Shown here: piece after piece, positions 1-6,985 of the stretch
Position numbering within the stretch: position 1 is the stretch's first letter
How the letters are laid out: every line of letters begins with the position of its first letter
Assembly (NCBI GenBank): GCA_934271235.1
Contig: CAKQQT010000022.1
Location: forward strand, 1 to 52,949
DNA length: 52,949 nucleotides
Direction of reading: 5' to 3'
From: an uncultured Clostridia bacterium
GTDB lineage: Bacteria; Bacillota; Clostridia; Peptostreptococcales; Anaerovoracaceae
Translations under genes and position numbers: made by a program
The notes under the pieces: generated by a model
Database searches by the model: none
Told to the model about the DNA's origin: nothing
The model's input: the letters and a program-made list of their open reading frames with translations, nothing else

Positions 1-7
1 AGACGTG

Positions 8-50
8 AAGGAGACGCAACCGTTGGTATTTCAACCATTAACGTCTCCTT
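8..50 (+). terminator. Hairpin, probable plus-strand terminator
   Basis: AAGGAGACG (8-16) pairs with CGTCTCCTT (42-50); an inner GTTG/CAAC pair sits in the loop. TTTTGATTT follows on the plus strand, so it would end a transcript entering from the left edge. There is no T-run on the minus side. Positions 51-130 hold no gene that I can support; a TGTCGAA heptamer (Spo0A-box-like) is at 64-70. Confidence 0.45.
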
Positions 51-130
51 TTGATTTCCTAACTGTCGAAAATGAGAGTATACCAGTTTTATCCTTGTTG
101 CTTCAAGCGAAATCTTATTCCGTCTTCCTA

Positions 131-337
131 TCAAAACGCAACCCACAATAACGTTCCATACATGACAGTGAAAACAATGCTCGCTAGAATAGAAAGGCCT
201 ACTCCGTCAAAATTGTCTTTTTCTATGAATTTTTTTATCGCAAGTGTAAAGAAAAGCATAAAGAGCAACGGATAGATAAACCATATCTCGTTGAAACCGA
301 ACCATCTTATAAGCTCCATGCTTTTAAATGTAATCAT
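131..337 (-). CDS. Small two-helix membrane protein, probable LytTR target
   Basis: A 68-residue protein that I do not recognise. Residues about 16-34 (EIWFIYPLLFMLFFTLAIKK) and about 47-67 form two hydrophobic segments separated by a short charged loop (EKDNFDG), so a hairpin membrane protein is likely. The start at 337 was chosen over an upstream in-frame ATG at 394 because GGGAGG lies 6-7 nt before it, and because the longer version would translate through a terminator hairpin. Upstream lie a promoter (TTGAAA-18-TATGCT) and a paired direct repeat identical in layout to that in front of the neighbouring response regulator gene. I infer that it is controlled by that two-component system. Function unknown. 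Confidence 0.6.
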   Translation of the reverse strand: MITFKSMELIRWFGFNEIWFIYPLLFMLFFTLAIKKFIEKDNFDGVGLSILASIVFTVMYGTLLWVAF

Positions 338-353
338 AGGATTCCTCCCTTCC

Positions 354-397
354 GAAATAAAAACGGTATGCTGTCCCTTTTGTGAGTTCAGCATACC
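354..397 (-). terminator. Terminator after the sensor kinase gene
   Basis: GGTATGCTG (389-397 read on minus) pairs with CAGCATACC (365-373); 9 bp, 15-nt loop, followed on the minus strand by GTTTTTATTT. It separates the kinase stop codon (416) from the small membrane gene (337). The -10 box of the small gene overlaps the stem, so the same DNA may serve as promoter and terminator. Confidence 0.6.
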
Positions 398-419
398 AGT
401 TTTATCACCCCGGTTTCAA
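390..419 (-). promoter_or_regulatory. Promoter of the small membrane protein gene
   Basis: TTGAAA (414-419) and TATGCT (390-395) separated by 18 nt on the minus strand. The paired repeat at 425-459 lies directly upstream of the -35 box, the usual position for a LytTR activator. Confidence 0.5.
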
Positions 420-1522
420 GTGTAATGTTGTAAGTGCGCGGTTTTTGTTGTAAGTGCTTGATTTTTTACAGTATCTGGATGTATTGGGAGCTGGATTTCT
501 GTAAATACATCGATTTGCCCATCTTGCTCTTCCAGATTCCACTGTACTTGTCCGCCTGCGTGCTTTACCGCATCTAAGATATTCCGCACACCGAGACCGT
601 GATTTTCTTTGTCTGCTTTGGTCGTTTGGCCGGGTTGGATGATACCGTCTTCGATAACGGGTTTTTCGCTCGTCGGATTTTTTACTCGAATGAATTGATT
701 GTCACGAAAGTTCGTAAAGGAGATCCGAACGCTGCGGTTCTTTTCACATTTTAGCGCTGCTTCATACGCATTGGCGATCACATTCGTAAAGATCACACAA
801 AGCGCAGTCTCCGAAACGTTAAAGTTATCCGCGAACTGTCCAACCAATTCTACATGGATGCCATCTCGCAGTCCTTTGCTGTAGTAGGCGTTTACCACCG
901 CGTCGCCGATCAGATTGCCGGTCGCAAGGTGCTTCATTTCCGCTTGCTGCCCCATCAGTTCTGAAACATACGCGAGCACACGCTGGTCTCCCGTGTCTTT
1001 CGCGATGGACGCGATAGCCTGCAAATGCGCACTGCTGTCATGACGGAAACGCCGCAGCTCCTGCTGCTTCTCATAGAGCAGATGATACTGCCCCGTCTGT
1101 TCCTTGATGCAGCGTTCATTGAGTTCGACCTGCGTCCGCAGTTCCTTGCGCTGAAAATAGAGCCACACGCCGAGCGCGATCGTAATGGTGAGGATCATTC
1201 CGGTTAGGCCATCCACGATCGTCAAAATGCCTTCCACTTTCAGTACATCCTCCTCGGCGGTGCTGTAGTAGCTGAATGTAGGAATGGTTAATATCGCCGT
1301 AAAGATCAAATAGGTCCAAAGCGGAATGTTCAGCAGCGCAGCATGGATTTTTTCTCGTTTCTTCCGAAGCAGGATCGCTAACAAAACAAAAAAAAGCAGT
1401 ATGAACGCATTGCAAATCAAGGTCGCGCGATACCAGTCAAGCATCACGTCTCGATCAAATTGCAAAACGGCCGTTAGGATACCCATAAAAAAAACTGTAT
1501 ACAGATGATCTGCATAAATCAT
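416..1522 (-). CDS. GHKL sensor histidine kinase, C-terminal part of a frame-split gene
   Basis: This 368-aa frame carries the membrane helices closest to the kinase core (about residues 8-22, 32-52, 65-84, 105-125), a coiled linker, the phosphoacceptor box RRFRHDSSAHL (about 157-167), an N box (NVIANAYEAA) and a G box (HGLGVRNIL): the AgrC/GHKL class that partners LytTR regulators. Its own ATG at 1522 has only GGAG 12 nt away. The overlapping upstream frame (1455-1772) supplies the missing first helices and has the good start. Removing one T from an 8-T run at 1487-1494 joins them into a single 451-aa kinase, the usual length of the family. I infer one gene broken by a real frameshift, by slippage or by a sequencing error. 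Confidence 0.75.
   Translation of the reverse strand: MIYADHLYTVFFMGILTAVLQFDRDVMLDWYRATLICNAFILLFFVLLAILLRKKREKIHAALLNIPLWTYLIFTAILTIPTFSYYSTAEEDVLKVEGILTIVDGLTGMILTITIALGVWLYFQRKELRTQVELNERCIKEQTGQYHLLYEKQQELRRFRHDSSAHLQAIASIAKDTGDQRVLAYVSELMGQQAEMKHLATGNLIGDAVVNAYYSKGLRDGIHVELVGQFADNFNVSETALCVIFTNVIANAYEAALKCEKNRSVRISFTNFRDNQFIRVKNPTSEKPVIEDGIIQPGQTTKADKENHGLGVRNILDAVKHAGGQVQWNLEEQDGQIDVFTEIQLPIHPDTVKNQALTTKTAHLQHYT
425..459 (-). promoter_or_regulatory. Paired direct repeat, putative LytTR operator (copy 2)
   Basis: Plus-strand GTAAGTGCGC (430-439) is repeated as GTAAGTGCTT (450-459), a 20-bp period. The whole element matches the one at 2556-2590 almost base for base, including the AATGTT lead-in and the TTTTTG spacer. 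It overlaps the last codons of the kinase gene. The inner repeat is 11 bp from the -35 box, the same distance as in the other copy. Confidence 0.6.
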
Positions 1523-1772
1523 ATGTGAGAACCACTCCGATTTTTAAATGGGCGAAAAGCAAAAAAAGATTGACCCATGATAAGATTTGAACTGCTGCAT
1601 TAACCGAAAACCAATTCGGAAACATCACCGGCAGCAGCACTGCCGCTGCCGCGGTCAGTGCCACCAGCGGCCAGCAGGCTTTTTCGCGTATTTCATAGCC
1701 CAGGACATAACGGAACATGACAAAATTGAAAAGCAGCAAAAGGCACCGCAGTGCAATCCCCATCCAGATCAT
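1455..1772 (-). CDS. Sensor kinase N-terminal membrane segment (frame-split gene)
   Basis: 105-aa frame with three hydrophobic helices (about residues 6-24, 33-51, 57-76), the typical start of an AgrC-like sensor. Its ATG overlaps the response regulator stop codon as ATGA, and GAGG stands 8 nt before it, so this is the translationally coupled start of the kinase. The frame is sensible until about residue 80, then ends soon after the 8-T run at 1487-1494; the rest of the kinase continues in the other frame (416-1522). The tail after the T run is probably not native protein. Confidence 0.65.
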   Translation of the reverse strand: MIWMGIALRCLLLLFNFVMFRYVLGYEIREKACWPLVALTAAAAVLLPVMFPNWFSVNAAVQILSWVNLFLLFAHLKIGVVLTYDLCRSSVYSFFYGYPNGRFAI

Positions 1773-2479
1773 CTGCCGTACCTCGCCATCTTTCTTGCGT
1801 AATGCATATATTTTTCTTCACAAGCCTTTCGTCTGCGCGTACTGAACGGAAAGAGTTCTTCGCAGTCGTCCAAGCGGACTCCTTTTTTGTCCAGTTTGGC
1901 GATATAGCGGCAGCCGACGATGCAGGTATCATGAATGCGTAAGAAGTCTTCTGCCGGAAGCATGGCTTCCCATACGTTCAGAGAGCGACGGACCGTATAG
2001 TCCGCCCCGGATGCCAGATGGACCTGACTGTAAATATCCTGCACGCGGATCCAGACGATGTCGCCGACCTGTAAGGATGTGTTGTCGTCAAGCGCCACAG
2101 TCTCATAAATGCTGTACAGGTCGAAGAATTTTTTCATCAAGAGGCAAAGCCGCTCGTAATCCATCGGTTTTTCAAAGAAACCGATCACATTGCGTCCAAA
2201 GGCATCCCAGACGGCTTCACTGTGACCGGTCACAAAGATGATCAGGCTTTCCGCGCTCTTCTTTTCCAGTTCGTCCCGGATCGCAAGCCCGCTTCTGCCC
2301 GGCATTTCAATATCCAAAAACAGCAGATCCGCCGCAAAGTCTTTCGCTTCTTCATAGTCGGTCACGCCTAAGATCCGCATGGCCCGCCCGTACTGTTCTT
2401 CGTAGCGCAGCAGGAGTTCTTCTGTTTCCCGCACGATTTCCGGCTGGTCATCACAGATCAGCACATTGATCTTCCGCAT
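1769..2479 (-). CDS. LytTR-family response regulator
   Basis: 236-aa regulator. The receiver domain (about 1-120) has acidic residues CDDQPE at 10-11, phosphoacceptor aspartate in LLFLDIEMPG, the switch T in FVTGHSE and the lysine in FFEKPMD. A LytTR DNA-binding domain follows (about 135-230): IVWIRVQDIYSQVHL, then LRIHDTCIVGCRYIAKLDKKGV, a recognisable LytTR core. It is coupled to the sensor kinase by a 4-nt ATGA overlap. The start at 2479 has AGGAAG about 8 nt upstream. A promoter and a paired direct repeat lie upstream (2522-2590), suggesting autoregulation. Family certain; signal and full regulon unknown. Confidence 0.9.
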   Translation of the reverse strand: MRKINVLICDDQPEIVRETEELLLRYEEQYGRAMRILGVTDYEEAKDFAADLLFLDIEMPGRSGLAIRDELEKKSAESLIIFVTGHSEAVWDAFGRNVIGFFEKPMDYERLCLLMKKFFDLYSIYETVALDDNTSLQVGDIVWIRVQDIYSQVHLASGADYTVRRSLNVWEAMLPAEDFLRIHDTCIVGCRYIAKLDKKGVRLDDCEELFPFSTRRRKACEEKYMHYARKMARYGR

Positions 2480-2521
2480 CTCGCATCTTCCTTTCTATGT
2501 TCAATATCCCTTTTCTATTTC

Positions 2522-2550
2522 ATGATACCGAAAAGTTCCGGCAGATGCAA
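2522..2550 (-). promoter_or_regulatory. Promoter of the response regulator gene
   Basis: TTGCAT (2545-2550), 17-nt spacer, TATCAT (2522-2527) on the minus strand, 43 nt before the start codon. Confidence 0.55.
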
Positions 2551-2555
2551 GGAGA

Positions 2556-2590
2556 ATGTTGTAAGTGCGCGATTTTTGATGTAAGTGCGC
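2556..2590 (-). promoter_or_regulatory. Paired direct repeat, putative LytTR operator (copy 1)
   Basis: GTAAGTGCGC at 2561-2570 and again at 2581-2590 (plus-strand reading), a 20-bp period. The element is nearly identical to 425-459 and also has 11 bp between the inner repeat and the -35 box. LytTR proteins typically bind two direct repeats about two helical turns apart just upstream of -35. The assignment to this regulator is inference. Confidence 0.6.
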
Positions 2591-2613
2591 TTCGCAAGGC
2601 TCTGCCGCCGCGG

Positions 2614-3141
2614 TCAGTATTTGCTCTGCACCACGATCTTGTCGGCGGTCTTGCCGGTTTCGCGCATCACGATGTCGCAGATCTTGGCTACGGTGTTGCT
2701 GTCCAGTTCCTGCTTATCGACAGTCACGCTGACGCTGCTGTCAGTCAGGATGACGAAAGATTCCGGCAGGCCTTTGGATTTGATCATGCTCTCGATGGAA
2801 AGTTCTTTTTCCATGGCGTCCATGATGCGGGTCTTTTCGGCTGAAGCGTTTTTCTTCTCATTTTCGTTCTCGCTGCTGTTGATCGTCGAATCGAGGCTCG
2901 CAAGCAGCTTGCTGCGGTCAAGGTCCAAGCTCGCGCGCATTTCCGCGAACGTACCCTCCTGCGGCAGATTTTCTTCGGTGGCCGTGCGGCTGTCTACGAG
3001 CACATCGCCGTCATGGACGGGGATCTCATCCTGCATGCCGGCCGTTACCAAAAGTCCGGTGCCGAACACGACGATCAGCGCCAAGGCGGTCAGACGTTTG
3101 CTCTTATAGAGAATATCCTTATAACTGAACTTCTTTTTCAA
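2614..3141 (-). CDS. spoIIIAH: SpoIIIAH, mother-cell half of the forespore feeding channel
   Basis: Sporulation protein that pairs with forespore SpoIIQ across the intermembrane space. About 175 aa (B. subtilis 218): a short basic N-terminus, one membrane helix (about 18-36), a charged linker and a C-terminal ring-building-type domain ending in a TADKIVVQ-like strand. Start: the first in-frame GTG (3147) overlaps the spoIIIAG stop but is only a base or two from GGAGGA. The TTG at 3141 is 7 nt from GGAGG and is the better start. Last gene of the spoIIIA operon; the two-component operator lies just beyond its stop. Confidence 0.9.
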   Translation of the reverse strand: MKKKFSYKDILYKSKRLTALALIVVFGTGLLVTAGMQDEIPVHDGDVLVDSRTATEENLPQEGTFAEMRASLDLDRSKLLASLDSTINSSENENEKKNASAEKTRIMDAMEKELSIESMIKSKGLPESFVILTDSSVSVTVDKQELDSNTVAKICDIVMRETGKTADKIVVQSKY

Positions 3142-3143
3142 AG

Positions 3144-3506
3144 TCACTCCTCCTGTTCTTTCTCAAAGACGATCACACTGGAAACCGGGATCTGATAAAG
3201 GGTCGCGACGCCTTTGGTCAGATCATTGGCAACGATGGGGTTCGCTCCGCCCTCCGCCGTCACGATCACGCCGGTCACGCGGTTGTTTTCATCATATTCC
3301 ATGATCACATCCACCGCGCCGACGCCTTTCATGCCGGACAAAATGCTGCAGAGCTGTTCTTCGCTGCCGCCGTCCCGGTCGATGATCTGCTTCCTGACGT
3401 CTTTAGAATCCGCCAGAACGCTCAGCGCCAGGATCGCCACCGACGCGAGCAGCAGGACTGTGATGAGGCGCAGCATGGCCCCTTTTCCTATCAGTTTGTC
3501 AAACAT
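3144..3506 (-). CDS. spoIIIAG: SpoIIIAG, short form
   Basis: Ring-forming component of the SpoIIIA-SpoIIQ channel. Only 120 aa against 229 in B. subtilis. Seen: one membrane helix (about 12-32), then a single compact domain with GMKGVGAVDVIMEYDEN and GVIVTAEGGANP, typical of the ring-building motif. The large insertion of the B. subtilis protein (beta-triangle/linker) has no counterpart. Start at 3506 has GGAG 8 nt upstream. It lies 25 nt after the tiny spoIIIAF and overlaps spoIIIAH. Confidence 0.9.
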   Translation of the reverse strand: MFDKLIGKGAMLRLITVLLLASVAILALSVLADSKDVRKQIIDRDGGSEEQLCSILSGMKGVGAVDVIMEYDENNRVTGVIVTAEGGANPIVANDLTKGVATLYQIPVSSVIVFEKEQEE

Positions 3507-3531
3507 AATCTTTACTCCATATATATGATTT

Positions 3532-3705
3532 TCAGACGCAAATATACCGAATTACCGGATCCAAGATCATCAGCAGGATGATCAGGGAAAAGATCAGCTT
3601 CAGATATTTTTCCATCGACGAATCCGGCACCAAGATCTGAAAGAATGTCAGGGACAGGATCATCAAGAAAATGTCCTTGACCCAAGTCAGTACTGCTTCC
3701 ATCAT
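3532..3705 (-). CDS. spoIIIAF: SpoIIIAF, minimal 57-aa form
   Basis: Small gene between spoIIIAE and spoIIIAG. The 57-aa translation has two hydrophobic helices (about 12-27 and 37-55) joined by VPDSSMEKYLKL, which matches the LPSSSMQKYAK turn of B. subtilis SpoIIIAF. The first ATG (3705) overlaps the spoIIIAE stop; a second ATG (3702) is better spaced (6 nt) from GGAGG. B. subtilis SpoIIIAF is 206 aa with a soluble C-terminal domain. Here the stop (3532) is 25 nt before spoIIIAG, so there is no room for that domain and no sign of a frameshift remnant. I infer a genuine membrane-only SpoIIIAF. Confidence 0.8.
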   Translation of the reverse strand: MMEAVLTWVKDIFLMILSLTFFQILVPDSSMEKYLKLIFSLIILLMILDPVIRYICV

Positions 3706-4787
3706 CCGCCTCCGATCCCGACCACGATGCTGATAAAAATGATAAACAGCAGCGACGTAAAGAACACGATGGACGCGATGGAGATCATGCAGCTGCCCAT
3801 ATCGTTCAGTCCGTCCGCGATCTTGGAATCCGTGATCGGTTCCGCGGCCGCGGCCGTGAGCTTGTAAATGACGGCCGCGGCCAGCATCTTGAGCAGCGGC
3901 ACCAGGGTCAGCAGGATCAAGGTCAGGATCCCGAAGATGCCGACCACGCCTTTGATGGAGCGCATGCAGCGCAGGAACAACTCCACGGTGTCTGACGTGA
4001 ACCCGCCGACGATCGGAATGAATGTACTGAGGGAATAGCGCGCCGCATTGATCAGCAGACCGTCTGAGGTATCGGACAGCAGCCCCTGCACGCTGAAGAT
4101 CCCGGACAGCAGCGCCAGGATCATGCCGGTGACGATCACCGCGGCATTGCGGATCAGCTTTGACAGCTTGTTTACATAGTTCTTCTCCGTCAGACAGTTG
4201 ATCAGTCCCAGGATCGTCGCCGCGAACAGCGCCGGCAGGATGATGGTCTTGATGATCAGCCCGAAGCCGGTCACCGCGCCGAGCATCATCGGATTGAGGA
4301 TCGTTCCTGAGGCGATCGAGCCGGTGGCAATCAAGATCCCGAAAAGGACCGGCGCCACCAGCGTCATCGTGTTGACCATCGTCGCGACCGTGTCCAGACT
4401 CAGCTCATAGATCAGCCGGAAGCTGTTGATGGAGATCCCGATGATCACCATCGTGCAGATCAGCTGCCCGATGCCCGCCAGCGACTTTTTGCCGAACGAG
4501 GACGCCAGGCTCTGCAAAAGTCCGACGGCAATGCAGACGGTCAGGATCTGTACTGCGAGGAACAGCGCTCCTTTGACCTCATACAGGAACAGCGTCTTCA
4601 GATTTTCGATCAGCACGGGAGCATCGAACAGACTTTCCCCCTCCAGCGCGGACGTGAGGATCTTTTCCAGCGTGAAATCGTCGGACAGACCCGCCGAATA
4701 TTCGCGGACCTGCTCGGAAAGCGCGTCGAACTGCTTCGCGTCCAGCGTTTCCTCCATCTGTTTTCTGAGTATCTCTTTATAGTCCAT
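3702..4787 (-). CDS. spoIIIAE: SpoIIIAE, polytopic membrane protein
   Basis: 361-aa stage III sporulation protein AE, an integral membrane part of the SpoIIIA complex, thought to form the transport core with AB, AC and AD. A soluble N-terminal stretch of about 65 residues precedes about eight hydrophobic segments, with the family-typical TLVAPVLFGILIATGSIASG region and a glycine-rich end (VVGIGGG). Unlike the B. subtilis protein, no N-terminal signal peptide is visible from this start. The ATG has AAAAGGA 3-4 nt upstream. Its stop overlaps the spoIIIAF start. Confidence 0.92.
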   Translation of the reverse strand: MDYKEILRKQMEETLDAKQFDALSEQVREYSAGLSDDFTLEKILTSALEGESLFDAPVLIENLKTLFLYEVKGALFLAVQILTVCIAVGLLQSLASSFGKKSLAGIGQLICTMVIIGISINSFRLIYELSLDTVATMVNTMTLVAPVLFGILIATGSIASGTILNPMMLGAVTGFGLIIKTIILPALFAATILGLINCLTEKNYVNKLSKLIRNAAVIVTGMILALLSGIFSVQGLLSDTSDGLLINAARYSLSTFIPIVGGFTSDTVELFLRCMRSIKGVVGIFGILTLILLTLVPLLKMLAAAVIYKLTAAAAEPITDSKIADGLNDMGSCMISIASIVFFTSLLFIIFISIVVGIGGG

Positions 4788-4824
4788 AGTCCTTTTTCCC
4801 AGTTTCCTTCCTGCCGCGCTCCGG

Positions 4825-5211
4825 TCAAACCAGCGTGTCCAGCAAGTTCATCAATGAGGTGAAGATCGGGATCGCCGCGAAAAAGATCGCGATCTTGCCG
4901 GCCAGCTCGACCTTGGCAGCGATGGATTTTTCGCCGGCGTCTTCACAAAGCGCCGCGGTAAATTCCGTCGCGTAGGCGATCGCCAGCACCTTGAGGATGA
5001 TCGGAAAATATTCCTGTCCGCAGGTCAAGCGGCTGTAGAGGTTTTCCATGTAGATGAAGCCGTAGCGCAGGCTGTCCAGCACATAGTACAGCAGGATGAT
5101 CGAGGTGCAGAGCACCGCTTCCACCGTGAACTCCGGTTTATAGGTCCGGATCAGCGCGACGAGGATCAGCCCCGCAACTGCGACTGCGCAGATTTTCAAT
5201 ACGATCAGCAT
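4825..5211 (-). CDS. spoIIIAD: SpoIIIAD membrane protein
   Basis: 128 aa, three to four membrane helices, the usual length of SpoIIIAD. Conserved acidic/aromatic turns (YKPEF near residue 26, GQEYFPIILKVLAIAYATEF in the middle) fit the family, which shares a fold with SpoIIIAC. AGAGGTG lies just before the ATG. 9 nt downstream of spoIIIAC. Confidence 0.92.
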   Translation of the reverse strand: MLIVLKICAVAVAGLILVALIRTYKPEFTVEAVLCTSIILLYYVLDSLRYGFIYMENLYSRLTCGQEYFPIILKVLAIAYATEFTAALCEDAGEKSIAAKVELAGKIAIFFAAIPIFTSLMNLLDTLV

Positions 5212-5220
5212 GCCGCACCT

Positions 5221-5421
5221 CTAAAATGTCAGAAAAACCTTGATGGTATCAAAAAATTCGCTGATCATTTTGATGATGATCGCCAGCACGATGATCACTC
5301 CGGCCAGCGTCGTCATCATCGCCTCTTCTTCCCGTCCTGCTTTATTCAAGATCTGGTTCAGCAGCGCGATGGCAATGCCGATCGCGGCGATTTTAAACAA
5401 AACATCCACATCAAACGACAT
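5221..5421 (-). CDS. spoIIIAC: SpoIIIAC membrane protein
   Basis: 66 aa with two membrane helices (about 4-21 and 33-52), close to B. subtilis SpoIIIAC (68 aa), with the family motif LNQILNKAGREEEAMMTTLAG. An ATG 15 nt upstream (5436) is in frame, but GGAG six nt before the internal ATG decides for MSFDVD at 5421. Confidence 0.92.
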   Translation of the reverse strand: MSFDVDVLFKIAAIGIAIALLNQILNKAGREEEAMMTTLAGVIIVLAIIIKMISEFFDTIKVFLTF

Positions 5422-5445
5422 GTTTTCTCCTTTCATCCCCCTGAC

Positions 5446-5961
5446 TCAAAGCAGTATGACCGCAATGAGCCCTCCGGCAAAGAAACCGATCCTGCGCGCC
5501 AGCGGTCCTTTCGTGCGGTAAGTTTCTTCGGCTTCCTGTATCTGTAATTGCAGCCGGCTTTGCAGATATTCAAACTGCTTTTGCTGATTTTCACAGTCGG
5601 TTTGTCCCAAAAACGTTCCCGGATAGCAGAACACCTCGATATCCTGCGCGGTGAGCGGCGTTCCGGCGTAGACGTTCTTGACGCTTTGCTCCCACGCGCT
5701 TTGCAGGTCGGTCTGTTCTTCCGCGAGTTTCTGCTGTACCGCAAAGAGCAGTTGAAAATCTCGGTTCTCGATGCCTCCTTTTTTTTGCCGCAAAACGCTC
5801 TGCAGCGGCTCCTGCAGATACTCGATCTCGCTTTTGATCTGCAGCATCATCTGCCAAAATTCCCGCTGCAAGATGATGCGCTGTTTCAGTTCGCGGCTTT
5901 TGAGGACGCCGTACAGGCCGAGCGAAACAACCAGCCCCACAAGTCCCGCGGCTTTAAGCAT
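5446..5961 (-). CDS. spoIIIAB: SpoIIIAB
   Basis: 171 aa, same size as B. subtilis SpoIIIAB. N-terminal membrane helix (about 3-18), a long charged helical region (KSRELKQRIILQREFWQMML), and a C-terminal hydrophobic anchor (about 153-171). The fold is related to GspF of type II secretion systems. Starts 8 nt inside the end of spoIIIAA with AGAGGTG as ribosome binding site. Confidence 0.93.
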   Translation of the reverse strand: MLKAAGLVGLVVSLGLYGVLKSRELKQRIILQREFWQMMLQIKSEIEYLQEPLQSVLRQKKGGIENRDFQLLFAVQQKLAEEQTDLQSAWEQSVKNVYAGTPLTAQDIEVFCYPGTFLGQTDCENQQKQFEYLQSRLQLQIQEAEETYRTKGPLARRIGFFAGGLIAVILL

Positions 5962-6838
5962 CCTGCACCTCTTTCACTGTGCCCGGTCCGTCGGTATTCG
6001 TCAGGATCACCAGATAGCGAAAGGCTTTTTCCGCGAGCAGTCTGCCGATCTTGGATGCCGCCGCATCCTCCTTGGAATTTCCGTGCATCGAGGTGATCAG
6101 ACAGACCCCCGCGTTGAGGCAGTCCTCCATGGCTGCCGCGTCCGCCTCTCTGCCGATCTCGTCGGTAAAGACGACCTGCGGCGACATGGACCGGATCAGC
6201 ATCCGGATGCCTGCCGTCTTTTCGCAGCGGTCAAGAACATCGCAGCAGGGCCCCAGATCGAAGCTTGGAAGGCTCTGATACATGCCTGCAAGTTCCGATC
6301 TTTCATCACAGATGCCGACCTTGATACGATTTTGACTGAAATTACGGGCTAGGTCACGCAGCAGGGTCGTTTTGCCGCAGCCCGGCGGTGATACGATCAG
6401 CGTGTTCGCAGGCCGCACCCTGCCGTCCCGCTCATACAAGCGGTGGAACAAATGGTTACTGCAGCCCTTGATCTCCTTGGCAAAGCGGATGTTCATCGAA
6501 CTGATCTCTTTGATCAGCGCGATCTCCCCGTTTTTTTGAACTACCTTGCCGCAGACGCCTACCCGGTGTCCGCCCTCAATGGTAACAAAGCCCTTTGCCA
6601 GATCGTTTTCATAAGCGTAATAGGAAAAGCGTATCAGCCGGTTCAGCGTTTCCTGCAGTTCCTCGGCCGTAACCAGATGCGGGACACGCTGCGTGCCCCT
6701 GCCGGTCTCAAGGCGAATCTGCTGTCCGCAGCGCAGACGGATCTCCTCCAAATTGCATAGGACGCTGACCGGCAGCCCTTCCAGCTCCCGGCCGATGGAC
6801 GGCGGCAGCCGGTTCAAGATTTGTCTGAAGTGTTCCAT
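5954..6838 (-). CDS. spoIIIAA: SpoIIIAA, AAA+ secretion-type ATPase
   Basis: 294-aa cytosolic ATPase thought to energise the SpoIIIA channel in the mother cell. Walker A is SPPGCGKTTLLRDLAR; Walker B is VVFTDEIG; the N-terminal half carries LEEIRLRCGQQIRL, typical of the family. The start at 6838 (MEHFRQIL) has GAGG 8 nt upstream and gives the family length (B. subtilis 307). A longer frame to 6931 would add a hydrophobic stretch that is really promoter DNA. First gene of the eight-gene spoIIIA operon. Confidence 0.95.
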   Translation of the reverse strand: MEHFRQILNRLPPSIGRELEGLPVSVLCNLEEIRLRCGQQIRLETGRGTQRVPHLVTAEELQETLNRLIRFSYYAYENDLAKGFVTIEGGHRVGVCGKVVQKNGEIALIKEISSMNIRFAKEIKGCSNHLFHRLYERDGRVRPANTLIVSPPGCGKTTLLRDLARNFSQNRIKVGICDERSELAGMYQSLPSFDLGPCCDVLDRCEKTAGIRMLIRSMSPQVVFTDEIGREADAAAMEDCLNAGVCLITSMHGNSKEDAAASKIGRLLAEKAFRYLVILTNTDGPGTVKEVQDA

Positions 6839-6872
6839 AACCTTATCCTCTTTTCTTTTTTCAGGTTTGTAC

Positions 6873-6900
6873 ATTCTATGCGTTGGACAAGGTTTTATGA
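6873..6900 (-). promoter_or_regulatory. Candidate sigma-E promoter of spoIIIA
   Basis: TCATAAA (6894-6900), 13-nt gap, CATAGAAT (6873-6880) on the minus strand. The -10 differs from the B. subtilis sigma-E consensus CATACANT at one base. It lies 35 nt before spoIIIAA, which is sigma-E controlled in B. subtilis. Confidence 0.5.
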
Positions 6901-6912
6901 CAAAAAGCAAAA

Positions 6913-6949
6913 ACAAAAAAAGACTCCGCATTTCTGCGAAGTCCCCTTA
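6913..6949 (-). terminator. Terminator of the micro-lipopeptide unit
   Basis: On the minus strand GACTTCGCA and TGCGGAGTC pair (9 bp, one G-U) around a GAAA tetraloop, followed by T7 and then GTTTTTG. A strong intrinsic terminator that isolates spoIIIAA from upstream transcription and ends the 6986-7060 unit. Confidence 0.8.
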
Positions 6950-6985
6950 CTCTCTTTTGTTTTCCCCTTTTGAATACTTTATGTC

